A DNA stretch of 64,000 nucleotides from Chimaeribacter arupi (GTDB taxonomy: Bacteria > Pseudomonadota > Gammaproteobacteria > Enterobacterales > Enterobacteriaceae): NCBI RefSeq assembly GCF_002858805.1, contig NZ_PJZI01000002.1:150600-214599 (forward strand). The letters are read 5' to 3'. Positions 8,903 through 19,032 of the stretch are shown here, one piece after another; position 1 is the first letter of the stretch; the number at the start of each line of letters is the position of its first letter. The position numbers and the translations under genes are program-made. Below the pieces are notes generated by a model. That model ran no database searches. It worked only from the letters and a program-made list of their open reading frames with translations, and was not told the DNA's origin.

Positions 8903-9718
8903 ATGGGTAACATGCTGTACCGTCTCGCCACGTTTCTCGGCCTGATTTCGCCGATGGCATACGCCTATCCGGCCATTGACCTCAGCCTGCCGGGCGATCG
9001 CCATTTGCATCTGGTGGGCAGCATCCATATGGGCACCATGGACATGTCCCCGTTGCCGGAAACCCTGCTGGCGCGGCTGAAAACAGCGGATGCGCTGATT
9101 GTGGAGGCGGACATCAGCGGCAGTGAGTCGCCGTTTGGCGAGCCGGTGCCGCAACCGCCGCTGGCCGAGCGCCTGCCGGCCGCCCAGTACCAGCGCTTCC
9201 TCGCCATTTGTGACACCCTCTCCGCCAATGAGGCGCAGCTTGACCCGCTGCCCGCCTGGCAGGTGGCGCTGATGTTGCAGGCCCGGCAGGCACAACAGCT
9301 CGGCCTGCGGCCGGAGTATGGCGTCGACTACCAGCTGATCGCTGCCGCCCACACCCAGCACACACGCATTATTGAGCTGGAGGGGCCGCAGCAGCAGGTG
9401 GACCTGTTGCTGCAACTGCCGCAGGACGGGCTGATGCTGCTGGAAGATACCCTGACCCACTGGCACACCAATGCCCGGCTGTTGCAGACCATGATGGGCT
9501 GGTGGATGGACAACTCCCCCAGGGCGCGGAGTAAAGCGCTGCCTTCAACCTTCAGCAACGATCTGTATGACGTGCTGATGCACCAGCGTAACCAGCGCTG
9601 GCAGCAACAACTGGCGGCACTTCCGGCCGGGCACTATGTGGTGGCCGTCGGGGCGTTGCATCTGTATGGCGAGGGGAACTTGCCGGATTTGTTGAAAGCG
9701 GGCAGTGGTGCGGGCTAA
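8903..9718 (+). CDS. ybaP: TraB/GumN-family protein (YbaP-like)
   Basis: A 271-residue protein with an N-terminal signal peptide (cleavage expected after AYA, residues 19-21). It carries the TraB/GumN motifs: GSIH within HLVGSIHMG (residues 36-44) and a C-terminal GALHLYGEGNL. Families with these motifs are predicted metal-dependent proteases related to Tiki/EreA; no substrate is known for YbaP. GGGAG lies about 9 bases before the chosen ATG; an in-frame ATG three codons later is possible. The stop codon overlaps the T-tract of the convergent ChiX terminator. Confidence 0.88.
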   Translation: MGNMLYRLATFLGLISPMAYAYPAIDLSLPGDRHLHLVGSIHMGTMDMSPLPETLLARLKTADALIVEADISGSESPFGEPVPQPPLAERLPAAQYQRFLAICDTLSANEAQLDPLPAWQVALMLQARQAQQLGLRPEYGVDYQLIAAAHTQHTRIIELEGPQQQVDLLLQLPQDGLMLLEDTLTHWHTNARLLQTMMGWWMDNSPRARSKALPSTFSNDLYDVLMHQRNQRWQQQLAALPAGHYVVAVGALHLYGEGNLPDLLKAGSGAG

Positions 9719-9790
9719 AAAAAGAGGCCAATATCGCTATTGGCCGTCAAAGAGGAATGACTTTTTTATTCATTATGGGCTTCGGCCCGC
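9717..9790 (-). ncRNA. chiX: ChiX (MicM/SroB) small RNA
   Basis: The minus strand matches ChiX as I recall it from E. coli: CATAATGAATAAAAAA, then the seed TTCCTCTTTGACGG, then terminator hairpin GGCCAATA-GCGA-TATTGGCC (9726-9745) with TC and T7. It lies between ybaP and ybaK, the E. coli location. ChiX is an Hfq-dependent sRNA that silences the chitoporin gene chiP and related targets through the seed. The 5' hairpin differs from E. coli: GGGC-CGAA-GCCC (9777-9788) replaces the longer stem. The 5' end is approximate (9788-9815). The 9719-9978 gap holds no protein gene. Confidence 0.9.
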
Positions 9791-9978
9791 CCAGGGGCGG
9801 AACCGGCGGCGCTAGGGTATCAACCCGATGACGCGGTTTGCAACCGCCTTCATGCGCTTTCCGGCCCTGCGACCGAATGCCGGTTGATTTCCGGCGGCGA
9901 ATCAAACCATTACCCTGCACTTTTTTATTACCCGCGCCAGGCCATGTTTTTCACGGCACCGGCCCTCAGGAGGAGACG

Positions 9979-10461
9979 ATGACACCGGCGATTAAATTTC
10001 TCGAAAAACAGAAAGTGAAATTCACCCTTCACCCCTATGAGCATGACAGCCATGACACTCATTTTGGCGATGAAGCGGTGCGCAAACTGGGGCTGGATGC
10101 CCGGCAGGTCTATAAAACGCTGCTGGTGGCGCTGAACGGCGATGCCAAAGCGCTGGCGGTGGCGGTGACGCCGGTGGCCGGCCAGCTGGATTTAAAGAAA
10201 GTGGCGAAAGCGCTGGGCGCGAAGAAAGCAGAAATGGCGGACCCGGAACTGGCGCAGCGCACCACCGGGTATTTGCTGGGCGGCATCAGCCCGCTGGGGC
10301 AGAAAAAACGGTTGCCTACGGTGATCGACAGCCCGGCGCAGCAGTTCTCCACCATTTATGTCTCCGGCGGCAAACGCGGGCTGGACATTGAGCTGGCCCC
10401 GCAGGATTTGCAACGGTTGCTGAACGGCGTATTTGCGGATATCGCCAGGCTGTCGCCCTGA
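9979..10461 (+). CDS. ybaK: YbaK, Cys-tRNA(Pro) deacylase
   Basis: A 160-residue member of the ProX/YbaK superfamily, one residue longer than E. coli YbaK. It hydrolyses Cys-tRNA(Pro) made in error by ProRS, acting in trans in the cytoplasm. It shows the conserved KTLL region, the core [20 protein letters not shown] with the Lys used in editing, [15 protein letters not shown] and [14 protein letters not shown] 9979 follows AGGAGGAGA, a strong ribosome site; the frame is open upstream, but the family N-terminus ([10 protein letters not shown]) begins here. Confidence 0.95.
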   Translation: MTPAIKFLEKQKVKFTLHPYEHDSHDTHFGDEAVRKLGLDARQVYKTLLVALNGDAKALAVAVTPVAGQLDLKKVAKALGAKKAEMADPELAQRTTGYLLGGISPLGQKKRLPTVIDSPAQQFSTIYVSGGKRGLDIELAPQDLQRLLNGVFADIARLSP

Positions 10462-10493
10462 CCTGACCAGCCTGCGCCCGCAGGCTGGTCAGG
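10462..10493. terminator. Strong hairpin between convergent ybaK and ushA
   Basis: A 14-bp perfect stem (CCTGACCAGCCTGC/GCAGGCTGGTCAGG, loop GCCC) begins directly after the ybaK stop and ends 8 bp from the ushA stop. Neither side has a T-run, so it may block read-through only partly or protect 3' ends. Confidence 0.55.
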
Positions 10494-10501
10494 GCGTTCC
10501 G

Positions 10502-12154
10502 TTATTTGTAGAGGATGTCGCCTTTCGGCGCATATGCGGCGGCATCCAGCGGTGAATGGGTCTGGATGTACTGTTTCAGCACTTCCGCATCCACAAAGCC
10601 GGTGTTCACGTAGCTGGGGTGATCGCTGATTTTCGGGTAGCCGTCACCGCCGGTGGCGTTAAAGCTGAGCGTCGCCATACGGTAGGTTTTGTCCGCCTGC
10701 AACGGCTGGCCGTTGATGGTGACATCACTGACCCCGTTGCCGTCCGCCGTCAGGCTGACATCGATAAACTGCGCATACGCACCGGAATCAACTTTCATAT
10801 TGGCCACCGCCGCCAGATAGCGCTCGACCTCGCTGCCCTTGAGATCGACATACACCAGCGTGTTGCCGAACGGCTGCACTTTCAGCACGTCTTTGTAGGT
10901 GATGTCCCCGGATTCAATCGAATCACGGATGCCGCCGCCGCTCATCACCGCGAAATCCGCCCCTGCCCGCTCTTTCTGTGCGGCCAGCAGCAGGTGCGCC
11001 AGGTTGGTCTGCACAAAGCGCACTTTGCTGCGGTCGCCTTCCAGGTGGCCGTTGACGCTGCCGACTTTCACCTCCAGCTGCGCCTTGCCCTGGTTTTCAA
11101 ACGGCGTCAGCAATTTGAGCATGTCGCTGTTTTCCGCGATCTCCTGGGTGTAATAGACGCGCTCACTGCTGCCGTCCGCTTTCTCAACCTTTTTCTTCAG
11201 GTTGACCGGGATCAGCTGGTAATGCTTAAGGGTAAATTCGCCATTACGGAAGGTGAAATCAGCCCGGCCGACATATTTGCCCCACTCATGCGCCTGCACT
11301 ATCCAGGTACCGTTCTGGCGGTCAGGCGCGCAGGGGGTGCCGGGCACATAATCGACCTGCTTTTTATTCTCGCCCGCCATGCAGACCGGGTCTTGCGAAT
11401 GGCCGCCGACAATCATGTCGAGGTAACCGGACGGCAGGCTGCGCGCCATCTCTACATCGCCCGGCGCGTTGGAGCCGTGGTTGCCGTCGTCATAGTGGCC
11501 CATATGGGTCGCGGCGATGATCACGTCCGGCTTCTCGGTTTTACGCAGTTCCTCCACCACCACTTTGGCCTCGTCGGCCGGTTTGTGGAATACGATGTCG
11601 GTGAAGTTTTCCGGGTTGCCGATTTTGGCGGTGTCATCGGTGGTCAGGCCGATCACCGCGATCTTCACCCCTTGCGGCTGGAAAATCGCATAGGGCTGGA
11701 ACAGCCGGGTATTGGTGCTTTTCTGGTAGATATTAGCGGAAAGCAGCGGGAAGCCGGCCCATTTCTGCTGCTGGCGCAGCACGCTCAGCGGGTTATCAAA
11801 TTCATGGTTGCCGATGGCCATCGCGTCATAGCCGATCATTTTCATGCCGCGGAAATCGGGTTCGGCGTCCTGAAGGTCAGACTCCGGCACGCCGGTGTTG
11901 ATGTCCCCACCGGAGAGCAGCAACACGCTGCCGCCTTGCTCTGCGACCTCTTTGCGGATCGCATCCACCAGGGTTTTCTGCGCCGACAGCCCATACTCGC
12001 CATAGGCGTTCTGCCAGAAGTGGCCGTGGTGATCGTTGGTGTGCAGGATGGTGATGTCGTAGGTTTTGTCTTTTTCCCAGGCATAACTGATGGCAGGCTG
12101 AGCCGCCAGCGTGGCGGCCATCACTGCGGCGGCCGTCATTGTCAATGAACGCAT
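10502..12154 (-). CDS. ushA: UshA, periplasmic UDP-sugar hydrolase / 5'-nucleotidase
   Basis: A 550-residue precursor, the same length as E. coli UshA. The signal peptide ends near AISYA (21-25). The metallophosphatase domain has HTNDHHGH (from residue 38; two-metal ligands Asp41 and His43), GGDINTG, GNHEFDNP, ATHMGHYD and GGHSQDPVC. The C-terminal substrate domain includes MSGGGIRDSI and NATGGDGYP. The enzyme hydrolyses UDP-sugars and nucleotides outside the inner membrane for salvage. ATG 12154 is preferred over GTG 12160 because the AGGGAG site runs into the GTG. The 12155-12405 spacer contains the divergent ushA and fsr promoters; I could not define the boxes. Confidence 0.96.
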   Translation of the reverse strand: MRSLTMTAAAVMAATLAAQPAISYAWEKDKTYDITILHTNDHHGHFWQNAYGEYGLSAQKTLVDAIRKEVAEQGGSVLLLSGGDINTGVPESDLQDAEPDFRGMKMIGYDAMAIGNHEFDNPLSVLRQQQKWAGFPLLSANIYQKSTNTRLFQPYAIFQPQGVKIAVIGLTTDDTAKIGNPENFTDIVFHKPADEAKVVVEELRKTEKPDVIIAATHMGHYDDGNHGSNAPGDVEMARSLPSGYLDMIVGGHSQDPVCMAGENKKQVDYVPGTPCAPDRQNGTWIVQAHEWGKYVGRADFTFRNGEFTLKHYQLIPVNLKKKVEKADGSSERVYYTQEIAENSDMLKLLTPFENQGKAQLEVKVGSVNGHLEGDRSKVRFVQTNLAHLLLAAQKERAGADFAVMSGGGIRDSIESGDITYKDVLKVQPFGNTLVYVDLKGSEVERYLAAVANMKVDSGAYAQFIDVSLTADGNGVSDVTINGQPLQADKTYRMATLSFNATGGDGYPKISDHPSYVNTGFVDAEVLKQYIQTHSPLDAAAYAPKGDILYK

Positions 12155-12405
12155 GAACACTCCCTAATGATAATCAATGGAACTGCGCCAGCGGCACGTT
12201 GCGCGCCCTGTCTGTTGTTCTCCCCCACTACCGGGCTGAGGGTAGCACTGCTGATGTCCGGAAATTGCCAATCACGTCAAAATATGTCCGTTGTGGTATT
12301 CACGCAAGCGACTGATTAAGATAACGGTGATTTTTTCACCGGCCGGGCGCCCCCTGCAACGCCTGTCGTCACAAGAATAAGTAACAAGAATAAGGATGAC
12401 CCTGC

Positions 12406-13620
12406 ATGACCGAGCAAACCGGGGTGACCGGCAAGGCACCCAGCGGCGATGCCATCAAACGCACCGCGTTCTCGATTCTGGCGGCAATCAGCGTGTCGCA
12501 CCTGCTGAATGACATGATCCAGTCGCTGATCCTGGCGATTTACCCGCTGCTGCAACATGAATTTGCCCTCAGCTTCACCCAGATTGGGCTGATTACCCTC
12601 ACCTACCAGCTTACCGCCTCCTTGTTACAGCCGGTGATCGGCCTCTATACCGATAAACACCCGCAGCCGTGGTCACTGCCGATCGGCATGGGCTTTACCC
12701 TGTGCGGGCTGCTGCTGATGGCGGCGGCGCACAGTTTCGGCATGGTGTTGCTGGCGGCGGCGCTGGTGGGCACCGGTTCCTCGGTGTTCCACCCGGAATC
12801 GTCACGGGTGGCGCGGATGGCCTCCGGCGGGCGGCACGGGCTGGCGCAATCACTGTTTCAGGTCGGCGGGAATTTCGGCAGTTCGCTGGGGCCGTTGCTG
12901 GCCGCGCTGGTGATCGCCCCGTACGGCAAAGGCCATGTGGCCTGGTTCTCGCTGGCGGCGCTGCTGGCCATCGTGATGCTGTTGCAGATCAGCCGCTGGT
13001 ACCAGCAACAGCACCGCGTCAGCAAGGCGCGCCCGGCCGCTGCGGTAAACCGCCTGCCGGGGCGCACCGTGGCGTTTGCCATGCTGATTCTGATGGTGCT
13101 GGTGTTCTCGAAATATTTTTACCTTACCAGCCTGAGCAGCTATTACACCTTCTACCTGATGCATAAATTCGGGCTGTCGGTGCAGAATGCCCAGTACCAT
13201 CTGTTCGCATTCCTGCTGGCGGTGGCGGCGGGCACCATTATCGGCGGGCCGGTAGGCGACCGGATTGGGCGCAAGCGGGTCATCTGGGCCTCGATCCTCG
13301 GCGTGGCACCCTTTACGCTGGTGCTGCCCTACGCCAACCTGCAATGGACCGGCATCCTGACGGTGATCATTGGCCTGATCCTGGCCTCGGCATTTTCGGC
13401 GATTCTGGTGTATGCCCAGGAGCTGCTCCCCGGCAAAGTCGGGATGGTGTCCGGGCTGTTCTTTGGGCTGGCGTTCGGTATGGGCGGGCTGGGTGCAGCG
13501 GTGCTGGGCTATGTGGCGGATCACACCAGCATTGAACTGGTTTACCAACTTTGCGCCTTCCTGCCGTTGCTCGGCATTTTGACGCTGTTTTTGCCAAATA
13601 CCGATCTTAACTCCCGTTAA
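12406..13620 (+). CDS. fsr: Fsr, MFS-type fosmidomycin efflux transporter
   Basis: A 404-residue, 12-helix major facilitator protein (E. coli Fsr 406). It exports fosmidomycin in E. coli; the natural substrate is unknown. Visible features are a polar N-terminus (MTEQTGVTGKAPSGDAIK), HLLNDM in helix 1, the loop-2-3 region GLYTDKHP and the loop-8-9 motif GDRIGRKRV. It stands alone between divergent ushA and downstream ybaL. An imperfect GC-rich hairpin around 13634-13665 followed by TTTTCCCTT could end the transcript. Confidence 0.93.
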   Translation: MTEQTGVTGKAPSGDAIKRTAFSILAAISVSHLLNDMIQSLILAIYPLLQHEFALSFTQIGLITLTYQLTASLLQPVIGLYTDKHPQPWSLPIGMGFTLCGLLLMAAAHSFGMVLLAAALVGTGSSVFHPESSRVARMASGGRHGLAQSLFQVGGNFGSSLGPLLAALVIAPYGKGHVAWFSLAALLAIVMLLQISRWYQQQHRVSKARPAAAVNRLPGRTVAFAMLILMVLVFSKYFYLTSLSSYYTFYLMHKFGLSVQNAQYHLFAFLLAVAAGTIIGGPVGDRIGRKRVIWASILGVAPFTLVLPYANLQWTGILTVIIGLILASAFSAILVYAQELLPGKVGMVSGLFFGLAFGMGGLGAAVLGYVADHTSIELVYQLCAFLPLLGILTLFLPNTDLNSR

Positions 13621-13828
13621 ACCGCACGTTTCCCGGCGACCGGAGCCCTGTTTCCGGCCGCTGTTTTCCCTTCTGCACCCCTCTTTGTGAGAAATTTTTG
13701 TAATAAATCCCGCGCAGGGATCATCTTGTGCCTAAACGTGTTATTTTGTTACTGAATGCAATCTATTGATTCATTGACCATACTGATACGTGCCCTCTTT
13801 TCCCCCGTGCAGACAAGAAGGAGCCTGG

Positions 13829-15520
13829 ATGCATCATTCTACGCCACTGATTACTACCCTCGTCGGGGGGCTGGTGCTGGCCTTCCTGTTAGGTATGCTG
13901 GCCAACCGCCTGCGCATCTCCCCGCTGGTCGGCTACCTCACGGCCGGTGTGCTGGCCGGGCCGTTTACCCCTGGTTTTGTGGCCGATACCTCGCTGGCCC
14001 CCGAGCTGGCCGAAATCGGCGTGATCCTGCTGATGTTTGGCGTCGGGCTGCACTTTTCCCTGAAAGATCTGCTGGCGGTAAAGTCGATCGCCATTCCCGG
14101 CGCGGTGGCGCAAATTGTGGTGGCGACGCTGCTGGGCATCGGGCTGTCACAACTGTTGGGCTGGGATTTGCAGGCCGGGCTGGTGTTCGGCCTCTGCCTC
14201 TCCACCGCCAGTACCGTGGTACTGCTGCGGGCGCTGGAGGAGCGGCAACTGATCGAGAGCCAGCGCGGGCAGATCGCGATTGGCTGGTTGATTGTTGAGG
14301 ACCTGGCGATGGTGCTGACGCTGGTGTTGCTGCCGGCGTTCAGCAATATGATCGAAAGCCACCATGCCAGTTTCCAGGAACTGGCGCTGGAGCTGGCCAT
14401 TACCCTCGGCAAAGTGATCGCCTTTATCACCCTGATGATTGTGGTGGGCCGCCGCCTGGTGCCGTGGATCCTGGCGAAAACCGCCAGCACCGGCTCACGC
14501 GAGCTGTTTACGCTGGCGGTGCTGGCGCTGGCGCTCGGCATCGCTTACGGCGCGGTGAAGCTGTTTGATGTGTCGTTTGCGCTGGGGGCGTTTTTCGCCG
14601 GGATGGTGCTGAACGAATCGGAGCTGAGCCAGCGCGCCGCCCATGACACCCTGCCGCTGCGCGACGCCTTTGCGGTACTGTTCTTTGTCTCCGTCGGGAT
14701 GTTGTTTGACCCGATGATCCTGCTGAATGAGCCGCTGACGGTGCTCGCCACGGTGGCGATTATTCTGTTCGGCAAATCGGCGGCTGCCTTCCTGCTGGTG
14801 AAACTGTTCGGCCACTCGACGCGCACCGCCCTGACCATCTCCGTCAGCCTGGCGCAGATTGGTGAGTTTGCCTTTATCCTCGCCGGGCTTGGCATTTCGC
14901 TGAACCTGCTGTCAGAACATGGGCGTAATCTGGTGCTGGCCGGGGCCATCCTCTCGATTATGATCAACCCGCTGCTGTTCAGCCTGCTGGAGAAGTTCCT
15001 CGCCCGCACTGAAACCCAGGAGGAGAAAAACCCGGAAGAGACGCAGGAGGAGGCGTCCCAACTGCGGCTGGAGATGTGCAACCATGCGCTGCTAGTGGGC
15101 TATGGCCGGGTCGGCAGTTTGCTGGGTGGGAAATTGCAGGCCGCCGGGGTGCCGATGGTGGTGATTGAAAATGCCCGCCCGCGGGTGGAGGCACTGCGCG
15201 AACAGGGTATTAGCGCCATTTTGGGCAATGCCGCCAATCCGGAGATCCTCGATCTGGCGCGGCTGGACTGCGCCCGCTGGCTGCTGCTGACCATTCCGAA
15301 CGGCTACGAAGCCGGTGAGATTGTGGCCGCCGCCCGCGCGCGCCGCCCGGACATGCTGATCATCGCCCGCGCCCACTATGATGACGAGGTAAGCTACATC
15401 CTCGACCGCGGGGCCAATCAGGTGGTGATGGGTGAGCGGGAGATCGCCAACAATATGATGTCGATGCTGGAGACCCCGCCGCCGGCAGATGAGGAACCGC
15501 TGCCGGCGATCCTGCGCTGA
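13829..15520 (+). CDS. ybaL: YbaL, CPA2-family cation:proton antiporter with RCK domain
   Basis: A 563-residue inner-membrane protein (E. coli YbaL 558). About 12 helices of the KefB/KefC fold fill residues 1-390. A charged linker rich in Glu follows (around TETQEEKNPEETQEE), then a cytoplasmic RCK_N/TrkA-N Rossmann domain with GYGRVGS (about 415-550). It is predicted to exchange K+ or another cation for protons under nucleotide control; function is by family only. ATG 13829 follows AAGGAG and gives the family start MHHSTPLITT; the upstream extension has no support. Confidence 0.93.
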   Translation: MHHSTPLITTLVGGLVLAFLLGMLANRLRISPLVGYLTAGVLAGPFTPGFVADTSLAPELAEIGVILLMFGVGLHFSLKDLLAVKSIAIPGAVAQIVVATLLGIGLSQLLGWDLQAGLVFGLCLSTASTVVLLRALEERQLIESQRGQIAIGWLIVEDLAMVLTLVLLPAFSNMIESHHASFQELALELAITLGKVIAFITLMIVVGRRLVPWILAKTASTGSRELFTLAVLALALGIAYGAVKLFDVSFALGAFFAGMVLNESELSQRAAHDTLPLRDAFAVLFFVSVGMLFDPMILLNEPLTVLATVAIILFGKSAAAFLLVKLFGHSTRTALTISVSLAQIGEFAFILAGLGISLNLLSEHGRNLVLAGAILSIMINPLLFSLLEKFLARTETQEEKNPEETQEEASQLRLEMCNHALLVGYGRVGSLLGGKLQAAGVPMVVIENARPRVEALREQGISAILGNAANPEILDLARLDCARWLLLTIPNGYEAGEIVAAARARRPDMLIIARAHYDDEVSYILDRGANQVVMGEREIANNMMSMLETPPPADEEPLPAILR

Positions 15521-15544
15521 CCGGCACCGCAGCCATCCCCCTAT

Positions 15545-15576
15545 AAAAAAAGGCACCTGGAAAGGTGCCTTTTTTG
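15545..15576. terminator. Bidirectional terminator between ybaL and gsk
   Basis: Stem AGGCACC/GGTGCCT with loop TGGAAA is flanked by A6 on the left and T6 on the right, so it works as an intrinsic terminator for both converging genes. Confidence 0.9.
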
Positions 15577-15591
15577 TCCGAAAGCCGGGGC

Positions 15592-16896
15592 TTACCGCTC
15601 CCAGTACGCCTCTTCCAGGCTGTCTTCCCGCTCCGGCAGGCCGCGCGTCAGGCGCGGGGAATGCTGGTTCAGCACCTGATAGCTGACGCGGTTGGCGTAT
15701 TTGCACACCTGCGCCAGGGAGGAGTAAGTCAGGAAACTGCGTGCATGTTTGCTGGAGTTCGGCACGTTGTTGCGGTGGTAACCGTTGGCGGCGATGTCAT
15801 GCAGCACGGCGGAGAGCGCCCCGTCACCCGCGCCGTTGGTGTTCATGATCTTCTCCGGCCCGCCCATGTACGGCGCGATGTGGGAGTAGATACGGAACGG
15901 CGTCTCGCAGTGCTGGCGGCGCATCGCCCGGCTGAACTCATACAGGTTGAATTCCGCAATCGCGCCCGGCAGCAACGGATGCTGGGTCTGGCGGCGGCTC
16001 GACTCTTCGGTGTAGCCCGCCATATAGAGGCCGTTCGGCCCGGCGGTGCAGAGCACCAGATCCACCCACTCCAGCGCCATGTCCGAGGCCAGCAGCGGAT
16101 CGCTCTGGCCGGTCAGGGCTTCGGCCTCTTCTTCGTTCATCGCCAGAATCGAGACGTGCTCACGCAGGAACTCGCGCCACCCTTCCGGGTTATCGGAAAT
16201 CACATATTTGGTGCCGAGCGTCAGCACCACCGGCACCTCATGCTTTTTGGCATAGGCAATGGCCTGCATGGTGGCTTCCGGCATCGGCTCGCCCGGCTTG
16301 CAGCGCACCAGATAGGCGGTCAGCACCAGCGCGGAGGCACCGGCGATCACCGCTTCCGGGATGCTTTCCGGCTTCAGCTGGTTCATCTGGCCGGGGCTGA
16401 TGGCAAAGGTACGCTCGCCGTGCTCCCCGATCAGGGTGAAGCAGCGGCCGATCGCGCCGTCCACACCCTGCAGGTAGTTGAGATCGGTACGGCTGGAGGT
16501 GTTGCAGAGGTAGCGGTACGCGTAGCCGCCAATCTGGACGTTATTGCACATCACGCCCAGCAGCACCGAGCGGTCATCCGCCAGCACCGAGTAGTTATGC
16601 AGGGTATTGCCGATGGTACCGCCGGCAAACTGGTGGGTGATCAGGTTGCCGCTCATCAGCTCCTGATACATCGCATCCGCGACATCATCCTCAATCACCA
16701 GCGAGTGGCCGACGCTCAGGCCATAGCGGCGGATAAAGTCATCATCCACTTTGGCTTCAATGTCCACCAGCGTCTGATCGATGCCCACCACGTAAGAACG
16801 GGCGGTTTCGCTTTCGGCCTGCGCCGGTTGCAGCAGCGGGTCACGCGCATTGACGGGAAAATAGTGTTTGGATTTACGTTTGCCTGGGAATTTCAT
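15592..16896 (-). CDS. gsk: Gsk, inosine/guanosine kinase
   Basis: A 434-residue cytoplasmic PfkB/ribokinase-family enzyme, the same length as E. coli Gsk. It phosphorylates guanosine and inosine to GMP and IMP in purine salvage. The N-terminus MKFPGKRKSKHYFPVNARDP is near identical to E. coli. The sugar-kinase motifs are GGTIGNT and the anion-hole NTNGAGDGA (Asp358 as catalytic base). I chose ATG 16896; an upstream ATG would add 15 unsupported residues. The gene is convergent with ybaL. E. coli has aes between gsk and hemH; here the 139-bp gap is empty. Confidence 0.96.
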   Translation of the reverse strand: MKFPGKRKSKHYFPVNARDPLLQPAQAESETARSYVVGIDQTLVDIEAKVDDDFIRRYGLSVGHSLVIEDDVADAMYQELMSGNLITHQFAGGTIGNTLHNYSVLADDRSVLLGVMCNNVQIGGYAYRYLCNTSSRTDLNYLQGVDGAIGRCFTLIGEHGERTFAISPGQMNQLKPESIPEAVIAGASALVLTAYLVRCKPGEPMPEATMQAIAYAKKHEVPVVLTLGTKYVISDNPEGWREFLREHVSILAMNEEEAEALTGQSDPLLASDMALEWVDLVLCTAGPNGLYMAGYTEESSRRQTQHPLLPGAIAEFNLYEFSRAMRRQHCETPFRIYSHIAPYMGGPEKIMNTNGAGDGALSAVLHDIAANGYHRNNVPNSSKHARSFLTYSSLAQVCKYANRVSYQVLNQHSPRLTRGLPEREDSLEEAYWER

Positions 16897-17035
16897 CGGG
16901 ATTGGCACAGCTTGGGAAACAGGCGGGCGATAGTAGCACAACTTTCACGCTGAAAAACGGCCTGCGTGATACCGCGCCGCCTGAAACCGGGATTTTATCT
17001 CCGGCCACCGCGCCGTGGCCGGAAAAGGGTCAGGC

Positions 17036-17998
17036 TCAGGCGTGCTGTCTGACCAGTTGTTCGAGCAGGTCGATATGGGCCGGTTCATCATTCAGGCAGT
17101 CGATGTATTCAAACTTCTCACCGCCCGCTTCCATAAAGATTTCACGGTTCTGCTCTTTGATCTCTTCCAGCGTCTCCAGGCAATCTGCGGCGAAGCCGGG
17201 GCAGATCAGCTGCACATGCTTCACGCCCTGCGCCGGTAACCCTTTCATGGTTTCGTCGGTATACGGGGTGAGCCACGGCTCCCGGCCGAAGCGCGACTGG
17301 AAGGTCATCATGCCGACGCCCGGCGGCAGGTCCAGCGCGGCAAACAGCGCGCGGGCCGTGTCTTCACAGCGCGTGCGGTAGTCGTCACCCTGGTCAGCGT
17401 AACGCTGCGGGATGCCGTGGAACGACAGCAGCAGCCGGTCCGGCATACCGTGTTGGGCGAACGAGCGCTCAACCGTGGCTTTCAGCGCCGCGATATACTG
17501 CGGGTGCTCGGCGTAGTCACGGATAAAGTGCAGCGACGGCAGGCGACGGTACTGCGTGAGGTGGCGGGCCACCGCGTCAAATACGGCGGCGCTGGTGGAA
17601 CAGGAGTATTGCGGGTAGAGCGGCAGCAGCACCAGGCGGGTCACGCCCTGCGCCAGCAGCTTCTCAATGGCGTCCGGCAGGCTTGGCTTGCCGTAACTCA
17701 TGCCGAGTTCCACCGGCACGCCCGGCAGCCGGGCCGCCAGCGCCTTCTCCTGACGGCGGCTGAAGACCATCAGCGGCGAGCCCTCTTCCATCCAGACGGA
17801 TTGATAGAGCTTGGCCACGCGCGGCGAGCGGAACGGCAGGATCGCGCCGTTGAGGATCGGCCACCATAGCCAGCGTGCGGTATCCACCACCCGGCGGTCG
17901 CCGAGGAATTCTGCCAGATAACGTTTTACTGCCTGCGGGGTGGGTGCCTCAGGCGTACCGAGGTTCACCATCAGAACCCCTAACTTTTCTTGCCCCAT
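17036..17998 (-). CDS. hemH: HemH, ferrochelatase
   Basis: A 320-residue class I ferrochelatase, the same length as E. coli. It inserts Fe2+ into protoporphyrin IX as the last step of protoheme synthesis, at the inner face of the membrane. The catalytic His is in [11 protein letters not shown] and the acidic residue in [13 protein letters not shown]. No cysteine cluster for an Fe-S centre is visible at the C-terminus, as usual in enterobacteria. It sits 200 bp downstream of adk, the E. coli order. The ATG overlaps no other gene. Confidence 0.96.
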   Translation of the reverse strand: MGQEKLGVLMVNLGTPEAPTPQAVKRYLAEFLGDRRVVDTARWLWWPILNGAILPFRSPRVAKLYQSVWMEEGSPLMVFSRRQEKALAARLPGVPVELGMSYGKPSLPDAIEKLLAQGVTRLVLLPLYPQYSCSTSAAVFDAVARHLTQYRRLPSLHFIRDYAEHPQYIAALKATVERSFAQHGMPDRLLLSFHGIPQRYADQGDDYRTRCEDTARALFAALDLPPGVGMMTFQSRFGREPWLTPYTDETMKGLPAQGVKHVQLICPGFAADCLETLEEIKEQNREIFMEAGGEKFEYIDCLNDEPAHIDLLEQLVRQHA

Positions 17999-18154
17999 GA
18001 GCCTTTCCTTCTGTAAAACCGCCCCCGTGATGCAGCTATGGCCTCAGGGTAACAGGTTAAAAATTTGCTGAGCATTGTAACCAAAATGGGACGCTCCGGC
18101 ACCGATAGCAGCAACAGGCGCTGGCTACGCATACCGGCAAAGAGAATAAGGGAT

Positions 18155-18182
18155 AAAAAAATGCCGGGCTGGTGCCCGGCAT
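18155..18182 (-). terminator. adk terminator
   Basis: Stem ATGCCGGGC/GCCCGGCAT (9 bp, 4-nt loop) is followed on the minus strand by T6, 18 bp after the adk stop. Confidence 0.9.
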
Positions 18183-18199
18183 GATACGCGGTAACACGC

Positions 18200-18871
<672 letters not shown>

Positions 18872-18980
18872 TTATAAAATGTCGAAAACGCTCAACCATA
18901 CCATTGCAGGCCCGGCGGCTCAAGGAAGCGGCGGCAATAGCAGACTTTTGCCCAGCCGGCATTGCGGCTGTTCCGTCCAT

Positions 18981-19013
18981 AAAAAAGCCTGTATTGCACA
19001 GGCAATACAGGCT
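18981..19013 (-). terminator. htpG terminator
   Basis: A 12-bp perfect stem (AGCCTGTATTGC/GCAATACAGGCT, loop ACAG) is followed on the minus strand by T6, just after the htpG stop. Confidence 0.92.
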
Positions 19014-19032
19014 GTTAGCGTTATCTGCGCAA

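Noticed and set aside
10556..12148. A 530-codon open frame opposite ushA
   Set aside because: Antisense shadow; His/Arg/Gln-rich composition as expected from reverse reading, and ushA is unambiguous.
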